From Pontibacter lucknowensis (lineage in GTDB: Bacteria; Bacteroidota; Bacteroidia; Cytophagales; Hymenobacteraceae), in the NCBI RefSeq assembly GCF_900156415.1, contig NZ_FTNM01000002.1:186001-250000 (forward strand): DNA of 64,000 bases. Direction: 5' to 3'. The notes under the pieces are model-generated. The model was not told the DNA's origin. It worked only from the letters and a program-made list of their open reading frames with translations, and did no database searches. Below are positions 35,028-43,336 of this stretch, piece after piece (position 1 is the first letter of the stretch; each line of letters opens with the position of its first letter). The position numbers and the translations under genes were made by a program.

Positions 35028-36095
35028 TTAATTTTCTATCAGGATGGAAGGCTTGAATTCCTGCCTGGTGGTGTCTTTGGGTTGTACCTGTTGCGGTGCA
35101 GGCTGTTGTTTTTGTTGCTCCTGCTGTTTGGCCTGCTCGCGTGCCTGTCTTCTGAAGAAGCCTCTGAAGAGGATATTGCTTTGCAGCGCCTCCATGTTCT
35201 GGTCCAGCTTTTCGGTGCCGGTTTCCAGGTTCTGCATCGTGCTTTGCAGCTGACGGGCAAATTGCTGATCATTCAGAAGTACACCCACGGCGCTGTTGTT
35301 ATTGTTCAGGCGGCTGCTGGCCGTGCGCAGGTTCTCGGTAATTTCAGAAGTCGAGGCAGTGGCTTCTTCTAACTGTGTCATCGAGTTTTTCAACTGTTGG
35401 AATACTTCCTTGTCAGTCGCAAGCTGGTTAGCCAGTCCGCCCGGTGAATTGAGCTTGTTGGTGAAAGCAGAAAGGGAGCGGGAAGCATTCACGGTGCTCT
35501 GTGAGGTGCGCTGCAGGTTACCTACTACATCACGGAAGTTCTGCGCCATGGTGGTGTCAGTAAGTAGTGCCCCTACAGTCCCTTCGCCGTTTACCAGGCG
35601 GGAAGTGAGCTGCTTAAAGTCACCGGTGATCGCGACCAGGTTCTCGTTGTTCTGCTGCAGCTTCTCCATCAGGTCATCCGTGTTGAGCGGACTTACAGCA
35701 GTAATTCTGTCTCCGTCCTGAATTGGAGCGGCTGACTGGGTGCCTCCATCAATCACGATGTTCTTGTTGCCGATAAAGCTTTCAGAGCTGATGCGTGCGG
35801 AGGCGTTTTTGCGGATGTATTGCTGCACCTTCTCCTCAATGTTCATGACCACCTCTACCTGCGAGTCGCCATACAGGTTGATGGATTTGATCGTGCCGAT
35901 CTTCACACCCGAAAACCAGACATTGTTACCGGTTCGCAAACCGGCCACATCGTCGAATATGGCGGTAACCGTGATTGTGCTGATCAGGCGCTTTTGCTGA
36001 CCGGCCAGGGTAAAGATACCCGCCACCAGGATCACGATCGCCAGAAACGTGAAAATGCCAACTATAACCGTGCGTTTATTATCTGCAGAACTCAT
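35028..36095 (-). CDS. MlaD/MCE-type lipid-binding protein
   Basis: The product is 355 residues. One N-terminal membrane helix (VGIFTFLAIVILVAGIFTLAG) precedes an MCE domain (about 38-115: ISTITVTAIFDDVAGLRTGNNVWFSGVKIG). The rest is a long helical, Gln/Asn-rich tail that may form a periplasmic tube. It is the substrate-binding part of a phospholipid ABC transporter with the MlaF-like and MlaE-like genes (0-1 nt spacing). The direction of transport is unknown. The C-terminal 50 residues are Gln-rich and disordered. Confidence 0.9.
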   Translation of the reverse strand: MSSADNKRTVIVGIFTFLAIVILVAGIFTLAGQQKRLISTITVTAIFDDVAGLRTGNNVWFSGVKIGTIKSINLYGDSQVEVVMNIEEKVQQYIRKNASARISSESFIGNKNIVIDGGTQSAAPIQDGDRITAVSPLNTDDLMEKLQQNNENLVAITGDFKQLTSRLVNGEGTVGALLTDTTMAQNFRDVVGNLQRTSQSTVNASRSLSAFTNKLNSPGGLANQLATDKEVFQQLKNSMTQLEEATASTSEITENLRTASSRLNNNNSAVGVLLNDQQFARQLQSTMQNLETGTEKLDQNMEALQSNILFRGFFRRQAREQAKQQEQQKQQPAPQQVQPKDTTRQEFKPSILIEN

Positions 36096-36875
36096 CTAGT
36101 CTATAAAGTTGTAGTTATAAAATGATTGTACGCGCTCGTCATTACTGTCGAACACCTCCTCAAACGTACCTTCGCGCTGAAACTGTCCGTCGAGCAGCAT
36201 CACTACTCTGTCTCCTACGGCGCGGGCGCAGGTAAGGTCGTGTGTGATGATGATAGACGAGGTGTTGAACCTGCTCTGTACTTCGTTGATCAGGTTATTG
36301 ATCTCGATGCAGGTAATAGGGTCCAGACCGGCAGTGGGCTCGTCGTAGAGCATGATCTCCGGTTTCAGGATCAGGGTACGGGCAATGCCGATGCGCTTGC
36401 GCTGACCACCCGAAAGCTCAGAGGGCATCTGGTTGATTGCCTGTGCAAGTCCTACGGCCTCCAGCACATAGTGAATCAGCTCCTCACGCTCGGCCTCCGA
36501 CATATGTTTGGCATGCCGCACCAGCGGAAACTCCAGGTTCTCCCGCACGGTCATACTGTCGTACAGGGCGCTGTTCTGAAACGAAAAACCGATCTTAAGC
36601 CGGAGCGCATCCAGTTCACGCGGCTTCAGCGTGCCGACTTCCTTGCCCAGCACATTCACTGATCCTTCGTCACCATACAGCAGGCCCGAAATAATCTTGA
36701 TCAGCACTGACTTACCCGTACCGGAGCGACCCAGCACGACCAGGTTTTCCCCTTTGAACAGGTCCAGGTCCACGCCTTTGAGTACCTCAAAATCGTCAAA
36801 CGCTTTTTTGAGGCCCCGGATAGAAATCACTTTCTCGTTTCTATCGATATTAGGGTTTATTTCTTTTGCCTCCAT
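36096..36875 (-). CDS. MlaF-type ABC transporter ATPase
   Basis: The product is 259 residues. Walker A LGRSGTGKSVLIKIISG, Q-loop FSFQNSALYDSMT, signature ELSGGQRKRIGIARTL, Walker B IMLYDEPTAGLDP and switch His in IIITHDL are intact. It powers the MlaE/MlaD lipid transporter. It overlaps the mlaE-like gene by one base (36875), pointing to translational coupling. Confidence 0.93.
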   Translation of the reverse strand: MEAKEINPNIDRNEKVISIRGLKKAFDDFEVLKGVDLDLFKGENLVVLGRSGTGKSVLIKIISGLLYGDEGSVNVLGKEVGTLKPRELDALRLKIGFSFQNSALYDSMTVRENLEFPLVRHAKHMSEAEREELIHYVLEAVGLAQAINQMPSELSGGQRKRIGIARTLILKPEIMLYDEPTAGLDPITCIEINNLINEVQSRFNTSSIIITHDLTCARAVGDRVVMLLDGQFQREGTFEEVFDSNDERVQSFYNYNFID

Positions 36876-37693
36876 TAAAAAGCTCTGATTGCGTTAATGA
36901 CCTGCATGATAAGCAGCTCTTCGATAAAAATAAGGAACATGGCCGTTACCACTGAAGAGTTAGCCGCCTTGCCCACACCCTCGGTGCCCTTAGAGGAATT
37001 GTAGCCCTTGTAGCAACCTACCATACCGATGGTGAAACCAAAGATCACAGACTTTATCGAAGAGGCAACGATATCCAGAAAGGTGATGGCATCGAACACC
37101 TGGTAAAAGAAAGTGGTGAGCGTCGTCAACTCGTTCTGGTGCACGTTGAGGTAGCCGCCCAAAAGAGACACAAGGGTGGTGTACATGGTCAATGCCGGAA
37201 TCATTAAAGTTGATGCCAGCACCCGGCTCACCACCAGGAACTTAAATGGATTGGTGGCTGACACCTCCATCGCATCGATCTGCTCGGTCACCCGCATAGA
37301 GCCCAACTCGGCACCGATGGCGGAGCCAACCCGTCCGGCTGCTATAAGGGCCGTCACCAGCGGACCGATGGCCCTGATGATCGCCACAGAAATAAGGGCA
37401 GGCAGGAGCGAGGTGGCACCAAAGTCAGCGAGGGAGGGGCGCGACTGGTTAGTGAATACGATACCGATGATAAAGCCAGTGAGTGAGATGAGCGGCAGGG
37501 AGCGCACGCCTATTTCGTAACACTGCTTGATAATTTCTTTGAACTCGTATGGCGGGAACCACATTTCCTTGAAAAACCGCGCATTAAAACGGTATATATT
37601 GGCCAGCTCGACAAATATTCTGTCGAGTCTGCGTGTCGTTACATACCTGCGCCGGGCTGGAGCACTTCCCGGTTTATTTTTGTCTAAATCCAT
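36875..37693 (-). CDS. MlaE-type ABC transporter permease
   Basis: The product is 272 residues with five or six membrane helices and a family-specific LVTALIAAGRVGSAIGAELGSMRVTEQIDAMEV. The first 45 residues are basic and polar. It is the membrane part of the lipid transporter encoded with the MlaF and MlaD genes downstream, and the first gene in that operon. Confidence 0.93.
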   Translation of the reverse strand: MDLDKNKPGSAPARRRYVTTRRLDRIFVELANIYRFNARFFKEMWFPPYEFKEIIKQCYEIGVRSLPLISLTGFIIGIVFTNQSRPSLADFGATSLLPALISVAIIRAIGPLVTALIAAGRVGSAIGAELGSMRVTEQIDAMEVSATNPFKFLVVSRVLASTLMIPALTMYTTLVSLLGGYLNVHQNELTTLTTFFYQVFDAITFLDIVASSIKSVIFGFTIGMVGCYKGYNSSKGTEGVGKAANSSVVTAMFLIFIEELLIMQVINAIRAF

Positions 37694-38127
37694 TTAAGCT
37701 TTTTAGGATTCATCTGTTCGCTGGCCCAAGTATAGGCAGCGGCAAATTAACTCAAAATTAAGAAGAAGCCTGATGCTATGCTTAACTGTGTTCGCAAAAA
37801 CATGTTTAAACTTTGTTTAGGCGTGATATTTTGCATAAAGTGCAGGCTGAATTTTCGCCCTCGCACAAAGCTGATTCATCAGGCTTATAAGCCTTACGAA
37901 AGATAGAGGCGATTTTTTACAAATCTGCGAAATATTTTCAAAAGCTTATACTTAGGGGAGTTTAAGGGTGGGGGAGATGGAGAGTTTGAGAGCGGTGAAG
38001 TGAGAATGTATGAGACACACATTACCTGTCATTTCGAATACAATGAGAAATTTGGCATAATGCAGTTCGAAGTCCAGATTTCTCCCAAAGGTCGAAATGA
38101 CAGGATAGGTCAAACAATACAGTAAGA
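37694..38127. other. intergenic stretch between the mlaE-like gene and ruvC
   Basis: No ORF of note is seen. The right part holds the palindromic repeat at 38025-38104. The rest is AT-rich, with a GTTTAAACTTTGTTTAG region near 37803-37820. No clear promoter with correct spacing was found. Confidence 0.5.
38025..38104. repeat. 80-bp imperfect palindrome with CCTGTCATTTCGA ends (repeat family B)
   Basis: The ends CCTGTCATTTCGA (38025-38037) and TCGAAATGACAGG (38092-38104) are exact inverted repeats. Inward, both arms continue with related words (TGAGAAATTTGG against GGGAGAAATCTG). This is the structure of a small palindromic dispersed element. I recall similar CATTTCGA-GAGAAATCT repeats in other Bacteroidota, but no second copy is in this window. 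Confidence 0.75.
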
Positions 38128-38694
38128 TTAAAGCTTTCTTTCAGGATTGTCGGTCAGGAAGGCTTTCCAGGAGTTGGCGCCTTTCTTGGCGTTGTTGCCT
38201 TTCTGGTAATGGTGACAGAGGGCCACGGACAGGGCGTCGGTGGCGTCGAACATTTTGGGGTCAGGCTGGATCTTGAGGATCTGCACCAGCATGCTGGCCA
38301 CCTGCTCTTTGGAAGCGTTGCCGTTTCCGGTCACAGACTGCTTTACTTTTTTTGGGGCGTACTCCACATAGGGGATGTCGCGGGAGAGGGCGGCGGCGAT
38401 GGCAACTCCCTGTGCGCGACCGAGTTTGAGCATACTCTGCACGTTCACACCAAAGAAAGGCGACTCGATGGCCAGCTCGTCGGGCAGGTATTCGTCGATG
38501 AGCTGTATCATGCGGTCAAAAATTTTCTTTAACTTGATGGCGTGGTTGCTGTAGCTTTTGAGGTGAATAACGCCATACTGCACTACTTTTACCTTGGAGC
38601 CTGTCACTTCAATCAGGCCGTAGCCCATCACTTGTGTACCAGGGTCAATGCCAAGTATTAATTTATTGGGTGGGAGTGCAGAAGAGTAAACCAT
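38128..38694 (-). CDS. ruvC: Holliday junction endodeoxyribonuclease RuvC
   Basis: The product is 188 residues. Catalytic acidic residues appear in GIDPGTQVMGYGLIE, LAIESPFFG, and MFDATDALSVALCHHY. The DNA-binding region GNGNASKEQVASML is typical. It resolves Holliday junctions with RuvAB. The product has a short basic tail. The divergent membrane-protein gene begins 25 nt from its start. Confidence 0.96.
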   Translation of the reverse strand: MVYSSALPPNKLILGIDPGTQVMGYGLIEVTGSKVKVVQYGVIHLKSYSNHAIKLKKIFDRMIQLIDEYLPDELAIESPFFGVNVQSMLKLGRAQGVAIAAALSRDIPYVEYAPKKVKQSVTGNGNASKEQVASMLVQILKIQPDPKMFDATDALSVALCHHYQKGNNAKKGANSWKAFLTDNPERKL

Positions 38695-38719
38695 AGGAGG
38701 CGCAATTTAAGACAATATC

Positions 38720-39709
38720 TTGAACATTACCCGCAACAGAAGGTTCCTTTTAGTCGCCGGCAAAATTGTCGTGGTGGTGCTCACGCTATACTTCCTGTAC
38801 CTGGCCATCTTTACGGCGCCCGACACCCTGCTTTCCTGGCAGGGTATACTGCAGTCGGCCCGCCAAAGCGACTATACCTTTCTGCTGATTTTAAGTGCCC
38901 TGCTTATACCTGCCAACTGGGGGCTGGAGGCCTGGAAGTGGCAGCTGCTGGGGCAGAAGCTGGAGCGCATTTCATACCTGCGGGCTTTCCGTGCCGTGAT
39001 GGTGGGGCTCACGCTAGGTTTCATCACACCCAACCGGCTTGGCGACTATGCCGGCCGTGTGCTGGAGCTCAAAAGCAAGGAGCGGCTGGAAGGTATAGGC
39101 GCTGTGTTTATTGGCCGTTTTTGTCAACTGGTGGCGACGGTACTGGTGGGCTCGCTGGGCCTGATCTACTTTGCCTTGCTGCTCTACTGGAGAGATTATC
39201 CGGCTATTTGCCTGAGTGTATTTTTCCTGTTGCTCGTGCTCAATGCGGCCTTGCTACTACTGCTCTTCAATGCCCGTGCCATGGTGGCGCTGGTCGCTGC
39301 GGTTGGACCGCTGCGAAAACTGGCAAAGTACCTGGCTATCATGGGGCGCTATACCTTCATGGAGATGAACCGGGTACTGTTGCTGTCGCTCGTGCGCTAC
39401 TTCGTGTTTCTGCTGCAGTTTGTACTGCTGCTCATTTTGTTTGAGGTGCGGCTTAGTCCGGTGGAGTACCTCAGTGGCGTATCGACTGCTTTCTTTCTGA
39501 AGTCAGTAGTGCCCTCGGTGTCATTGCTCTCGGATCTCGGCGTGCGGGAACTGTCGGCCATGTACGTGTTCGGCCTGCTGGGGCAGGAGCGGCTGCAGGT
39601 GCTGAGTGCCAGCCTGAGCCTGTGGCTGCTGAACATCGTAGTGCCGAGTGCTGTGGGTCTGTTTTTTGTGCTGCGGCTGAAGCTGGGCAGGAGAGGAGGT
39701 GCCGCCTGA
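38720..39709 (+). CDS. LPG-synthase-like (UPF0104) membrane flippase family protein
   Basis: The product is 329 residues from a TTG start; no ATG fits. There are about eight hydrophobic helices, and family motifs LIPANWGLEAWKWQLL, VGLTLGFITPNRLGDYAGRV and FFLKSVVPSVSLLSDLGVRE. This is the transmembrane part seen in lysylphosphatidylglycerol synthases without the catalytic domain. The relatives are linked to glycan or lipid export. The stop overlaps the start of the next gene by one base (TGATG), implying coupling with the glycosyltransferase. Confidence 0.85.
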   Translation: MNITRNRRFLLVAGKIVVVVLTLYFLYLAIFTAPDTLLSWQGILQSARQSDYTFLLILSALLIPANWGLEAWKWQLLGQKLERISYLRAFRAVMVGLTLGFITPNRLGDYAGRVLELKSKERLEGIGAVFIGRFCQLVATVLVGSLGLIYFALLLYWRDYPAICLSVFFLLLVLNAALLLLLFNARAMVALVAAVGPLRKLAKYLAIMGRYTFMEMNRVLLLSLVRYFVFLLQFVLLLILFEVRLSPVEYLSGVSTAFFLKSVVPSVSLLSDLGVRELSAMYVFGLLGQERLQVLSASLSLWLLNIVVPSAVGLFFVLRLKLGRRGGAA

Positions 39710-40845
39710 TGTTTGTGTTGCTGCTGCTTTCGCTGCTAGCCTATGCTTGGATCATTCTGCGCTGTCTATCTGCCTGGAAGCGTCTCCCTATACCTACTGT
39801 ACCTGCCGGTTTTATACCTGCGACCCAACTCTCCGTTATTATACCTGTGCGCAATGAGGCACGGCAGATACTGAATTTACTCCGCGATTTAGAATCACAA
39901 AATTACCCGGCGGAGCTCTTTGAGGTACTAGTGGTGGACGATCACTCCGATGACGGAACTGCTCAGCTGATACAGGAATTTATACCTGCTACTAAGTTGA
40001 ATTTGCGTCTGATCCGGCTTGCTGGGCACACGGAATCGACGGGCAAAAAAGCCGCTATCAAACAAGGTATAGCGCAAACCAGTAATGAGCTCCTGGTCTT
40101 TACCGATGGTGACTGCCGTGTGCAGCCGGACTGGCTTCTATGCTTCGCCTATACCTACGAAACGCAGCAGTCATTTTTCATTTCAGGACCTGTGAGCTTC
40201 CGCAATACCCATACCTTGCTGGAACGCATGCAACTGGTCGAGTTCGCATCGTTGATCGGGGTAGGGGGAGCCTCTATCGGGCTGCGACAACCCAATATGT
40301 GCAATGGGGCCAACCTGGCTTATACCCGGGAAGTGTTCGAAGAGGTAGGGGGCTTTGCGGGAAACGAAGGAATAGCCAGCGGTGATGATGAATTTTTGCT
40401 ACACAAGGTAAGCCAGCTATACCCGGAGCGAATTGCTTTTTTGAAGCATCCCGGAGCCACGGTGTATACCGAGGCACGCAAGACGGTGCGTAGTTTTATA
40501 GCGCAGCGGGTGCGCTGGGCCAGCAAGTGGCGGAGCTATCAGAGCCTGAATGTGAAACTGGTGGCACTTACTGTGTTTACCGTCAATTTACTGCTGTTTC
40601 TGGCCATACCGGGCTTACTGCTCGGCTGGCTTTCGTTTTGGACTTTTCTGGCGGCCTATGCTGCTAAGTTCCTGATAGATTTCCTGTTTTTAAACCAAAT
40701 ACTGACTTTCATGGGGCGACAGAATTATCTGATTTTTATGCTTCCCCTGCAGCTTGTTTACATTCCTTACGTACTATATACCGCCATCAGTGGCCTCACA
40801 GGTCGCTATACATGGAAAGGCCGAATCATCCGAAATCATGACTGA
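39709..40845 (+). CDS. GT2 family membrane glycosyltransferase
   Basis: The product is 378 residues from the ATG 39709. An N-terminal membrane helix precedes the GT-A domain: VIIPVRNEARQIL, LVVDDHSDDGT (first Asp motif), VFTDGDCRVQPDW (DxD-like), GDDEF, then RVRWASKW, the QxxRW-like site. Three C-terminal membrane helices follow. It probably transfers sugar to a lipid or extends a polysaccharide, with the acceptor unknown. It is coupled to the flippase-like gene upstream and overlaps the next ORF by 8 nt. Confidence 0.9.
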   Translation: MFVLLLLSLLAYAWIILRCLSAWKRLPIPTVPAGFIPATQLSVIIPVRNEARQILNLLRDLESQNYPAELFEVLVVDDHSDDGTAQLIQEFIPATKLNLRLIRLAGHTESTGKKAAIKQGIAQTSNELLVFTDGDCRVQPDWLLCFAYTYETQQSFFISGPVSFRNTHTLLERMQLVEFASLIGVGGASIGLRQPNMCNGANLAYTREVFEEVGGFAGNEGIASGDDEFLLHKVSQLYPERIAFLKHPGATVYTEARKTVRSFIAQRVRWASKWRSYQSLNVKLVALTVFTVNLLLFLAIPGLLLGWLSFWTFLAAYAAKFLIDFLFLNQILTFMGRQNYLIFMLPLQLVYIPYVLYTAISGLTGRYTWKGRIIRNHD

Positions 40846-41095
40846 AAACGAATTTGCTATCATGGACGAACTTTATTTTGTGACGTCCTACGCTGACCTC
40901 AAAAGCACCAGCACACTAACTGACGAAGAACTCTGCACTGCCCTGCGCGACCTGATTTCCAAAGGCTATATCAGAATCCTATACCCGGACCCGGACACGG
41001 AGCATGCATACGATGAGTCCACCTTTGGAAAGCACTGCCAGAAATACTTTTACCTGGCCACCAAAGCAGGATTGGTAGTGCATAACTCTATCTGA
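40838..41095 (+). CDS. small winged-helix-like protein
   Basis: The product is 85 residues, starting inside the last codons of the glycosyltransferase gene (8-nt overlap). Its helix-turn-helix-like block (TDEELCTALRDLISKGYIRIL) and following strand region (KYFYLATKAGLVVHN) resemble a small winged-helix domain. It is acidic at the N-terminus. It could regulate the cluster or pair with the membrane proteins. No family is recognised. Confidence 0.7.
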   Translation: MTENEFAIMDELYFVTSYADLKSTSTLTDEELCTALRDLISKGYIRILYPDPDTEHAYDESTFGKHCQKYFYLATKAGLVVHNSI

Positions 41096-41241
41096 TGGTG
41101 ATGATTTCACCGCAAGGCCGAACAAATACCTGGACTACGTAGTTGCAAGTGTGCGCATGCGACGAATACGTATTATTTCAAAGGAATTGTAGGGTGTGGT
41201 AAATAATGCGATTGATTTTTTGTAAATTTACCCGGTATATG

Positions 41242-41313
41242 CCTGCGTGACAGGTGTAACTGGCGGCAGAGCCCCCGAGTGCGGGTTTCTCGCCAACCCT
41301 AAACTATGAAACC
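41242..41313 (+). promoter_or_regulatory. structured 5' leader of the SpoIIE-type phosphatase gene
   Basis: Three possible hairpins are packed upstream of the start codon: CCTG-CAGG (41242-41254); a GGCG / CGCC hairpin with an inner CCCG-AGTG-CGGG (41262-41294); and a competing GGTTTC (41284-41289) / GAAACC (41308-41313) pairing that would cover the region next to the ATG at 41316. The second and third are mutually exclusive. This is riboswitch-like geometry but matches no known class that I can recognise. Confidence 0.4.
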
Positions 41314-41315
41314 GA

Positions 41316-42539
41316 ATGCCTGATATAGTAGCTCCGAACATACAGCAAGAGTTAAACCTCAAAAAGCTGGAATTATCGGCCTTGTTGGAAATCACGCAGG
41401 CGATTAACGACAACCTGCCCGAAGAGGCGCTCTACAAAATCTACCGCTTCACGCTGCTCGCCCAGTTGCAGATCAACCGATTGGCCCTGTTTGTGCACGA
41501 CGAGAAGTGGGACTGCAAAGTAAGTTTTGGCACTGACCTGGAAGCCGCCAAGCAACACCTCCCCGAAACTATTCTCGAACTCAAGGAAATCACCCGCATG
41601 TCCAAGCTGAGCGTGGACAAGAAGTGGCGTAATTTCGAAATTGTGATCCCGATTCTGCACAATGGCAAAGTGCTCGCCTTTGTGATGATCGGCAAGATTC
41701 AGCCTTACTATACCAATATTGAGGCGCTGAACTTCGTGCAGACGGTGAGTAATATCATGCTCGTGGCCATCGAAAATCACCGCATGGCCCGTCAACGACT
41801 GGCACAGGAATCGATCCGGAAAGAGATCGAGATTGCCCGTGAAGTGCAGTCCATGCTCTTTCCAAAAAAGCTGCCCAACGACAAAGACGTGGCCATCCAC
41901 GCCAGTTACATTCCGCACTCTTCCATTGGGGGCGACTACTACGACTTTATTGAGATAGACAAGGACCAGTTTCTGTTCTGCGTGGCCGATGTGTCTGGTA
42001 AGGGTGTACCAGCTTCGCTGCTGATGTCGAACTTTCAGGCAGGTCTGCGCACAATCATACGCCAGACATCGGATCTGAACACGGTCGTTTCTGAGCTTAA
42101 CCACCTGATTTACCGCAATGCGATCGCTGAGAAGTTCATCACAACATTTGTCGCCATCTTCAACCGCAGTACCCGCGAACTGAGCTACGTGAACGCCGGC
42201 CACAACGCCCCGGTTCTGCTCTACGAAAACAACACCCACGACCTGCTCAATGATGGCTGCACCATGCTGGGCGTGTTTGATGTACTGCCATTTATGAACG
42301 TGGGCAAGATACATGTGCCGCACAATGCCGTGCTGCTTTGCTATACCGACGGTCTGACGGAGGTGTTTGACGAAGATGAATCGGAATTCGGTATTGAAGG
42401 TACGATCGACTTCCTACAGAAAAACCGCTTCCTAAGCTCTAAAATGCTGCACCTGCAATTGCTCAACGCCATCAACCTTTTCAACGAAGAAGCTTCTTTC
42501 AACGACGATATTACCTTGCTATCGTGTAGGTTTAAATAG
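41316..42539 (+). CDS. SpoIIE-type PP2C phosphatase with GAF-like sensor
   Basis: The product is 407 residues. The N-terminal part (about 20-160) is GAF-like (LLEITQAINDNLPEEALYKI), followed by a coiled-coil linker (RMARQRLAQESIRKEIEIAREVQSMLFP) and a PP2C/SpoIIE domain (about 190-407) with metal-binding sites IGGDYYDF, VADVSGKG and NDDITLLSC. Such proteins usually dephosphorylate anti-sigma antagonist proteins in partner switching. No anti-sigma or STAS gene lies in the window, so its target is unknown. It sits in a glycan gene cluster. Confidence 0.9.
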   Translation: MPDIVAPNIQQELNLKKLELSALLEITQAINDNLPEEALYKIYRFTLLAQLQINRLALFVHDEKWDCKVSFGTDLEAAKQHLPETILELKEITRMSKLSVDKKWRNFEIVIPILHNGKVLAFVMIGKIQPYYTNIEALNFVQTVSNIMLVAIENHRMARQRLAQESIRKEIEIAREVQSMLFPKKLPNDKDVAIHASYIPHSSIGGDYYDFIEIDKDQFLFCVADVSGKGVPASLLMSNFQAGLRTIIRQTSDLNTVVSELNHLIYRNAIAEKFITTFVAIFNRSTRELSYVNAGHNAPVLLYENNTHDLLNDGCTMLGVFDVLPFMNVGKIHVPHNAVLLCYTDGLTEVFDEDESEFGIEGTIDFLQKNRFLSSKMLHLQLLNAINLFNEEASFNDDITLLSCRFK

Positions 42540-42540
42540 A

Positions 42541-42700
42541 TTAATTGTTGATTGTTATTTGTTAAATTGTTGATCTTCAATTAAGTTGATAATACCCTGT
42601 CCATGCACTACAAACCCGCTAAATGCTTCACTGCACGTGTCAGTATCGCACCTACAGGTACAATGTATAACATTCAGTAATCAACAACTTAACAATCAAA
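42541..42700. other. low-complexity spacer of TTGTTGATTGTTA-type words
   Basis: The left side repeats TTGATTGTTA/TTAAATTGTTG (42541-42575) and the right side has the complementary words ATCAACAACTTAACAATC (about 42680-42699). Related words occur at 6008-6041 and 62439-62449. No gene is seen. Confidence 0.5.
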
Positions 42701-43336
42701 TTGCTCCGCCTTTACAAGACACCCGCTTTGCTTCGCCGGCTTTTGCCTGGCTATACCTGGCTGCGGGAAGAGCGGGGGAAAGTGCTATACCTGACTTTCG
42801 ATGACGGACCTATACCGGAGGTGACTCCCTGGGTGCTGGAGCAATTAGCGCAATACAGAGCCCAGGCTACTTTCTTTGCCGTAGGTGATAATATAGTGAA
42901 GCACCAAGATATAGCAGAGCAAATTTTAGCGGCGGGGCATCGGCTCGCGAATCATACGCACAACCACCTGCGTGGCTGGGAAACTTCGCTGGAGCGTTAC
43001 CTGGAAAATGTGCAGCAGTGTCAGCAGGAACTGGAACGGCTAAACCCCATTGCAGCGCAGCCAAAGCTCTTCAGACCTCCTTACGGGCGCATTACATTGA
43101 AACAGGCAGCAGCCCTGCGACCAGCTTATGAACTAGTGATGTGGGACGTGCTCACCAACGATTACGACCGTTCGCTCAGTCCCGAAAAATGTCTGCGTGA
43201 AGCTATTCGCTGTACCCAAAGCGGCAGCATCATCGTATTCCACGACAGCCTGAAGGCCCAGCGAAACATGCAATACGCCCTGCCCCGTTTTTTAGACCAT
43301 TTTACCGCACAGGGCTATACCTTCCAGACCCTATGA
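42701..43336 (+). CDS. polysaccharide deacetylase (NodB/CE4 fold)
   Basis: The product is 211 residues from a TTG start; no ATG lies upstream in frame. CE4 motifs are LTFDDGPIPEVT (catalytic and metal Asp pair), HRLANHTHNH (metal His pair, H-x3-H), FRPPYG (motif 3), and IIVFHDS (motif 5). It removes N-acetyl groups from polymers of GlcNAc or peptidoglycan, probably in the envelope though no signal peptide is evident. It overlaps the next glycosyltransferase by 4 nt (ATGA), so both probably act on the same polymer. Confidence 0.93.
   Translation: MLRLYKTPALLRRLLPGYTWLREERGKVLYLTFDDGPIPEVTPWVLEQLAQYRAQATFFAVGDNIVKHQDIAEQILAAGHRLANHTHNHLRGWETSLERYLENVQQCQQELERLNPIAAQPKLFRPPYGRITLKQAAALRPAYELVMWDVLTNDYDRSLSPEKCLREAIRCTQSGSIIVFHDSLKAQRNMQYALPRFLDHFTAQGYTFQTL

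Noticed and set aside
41242..41313. Known riboswitch class
   Set aside because: The conserved cores of the TPP, cobalamin, SAM, glycine, fluoride, guanidine and c-di-GMP classes, as far as I recall them, are not present; it is only called a structured leader.
41373..42323. Minus-strand open frame of 316 codons
   Set aside because: It is the shadow of the SpoIIE-type phosphatase gene.
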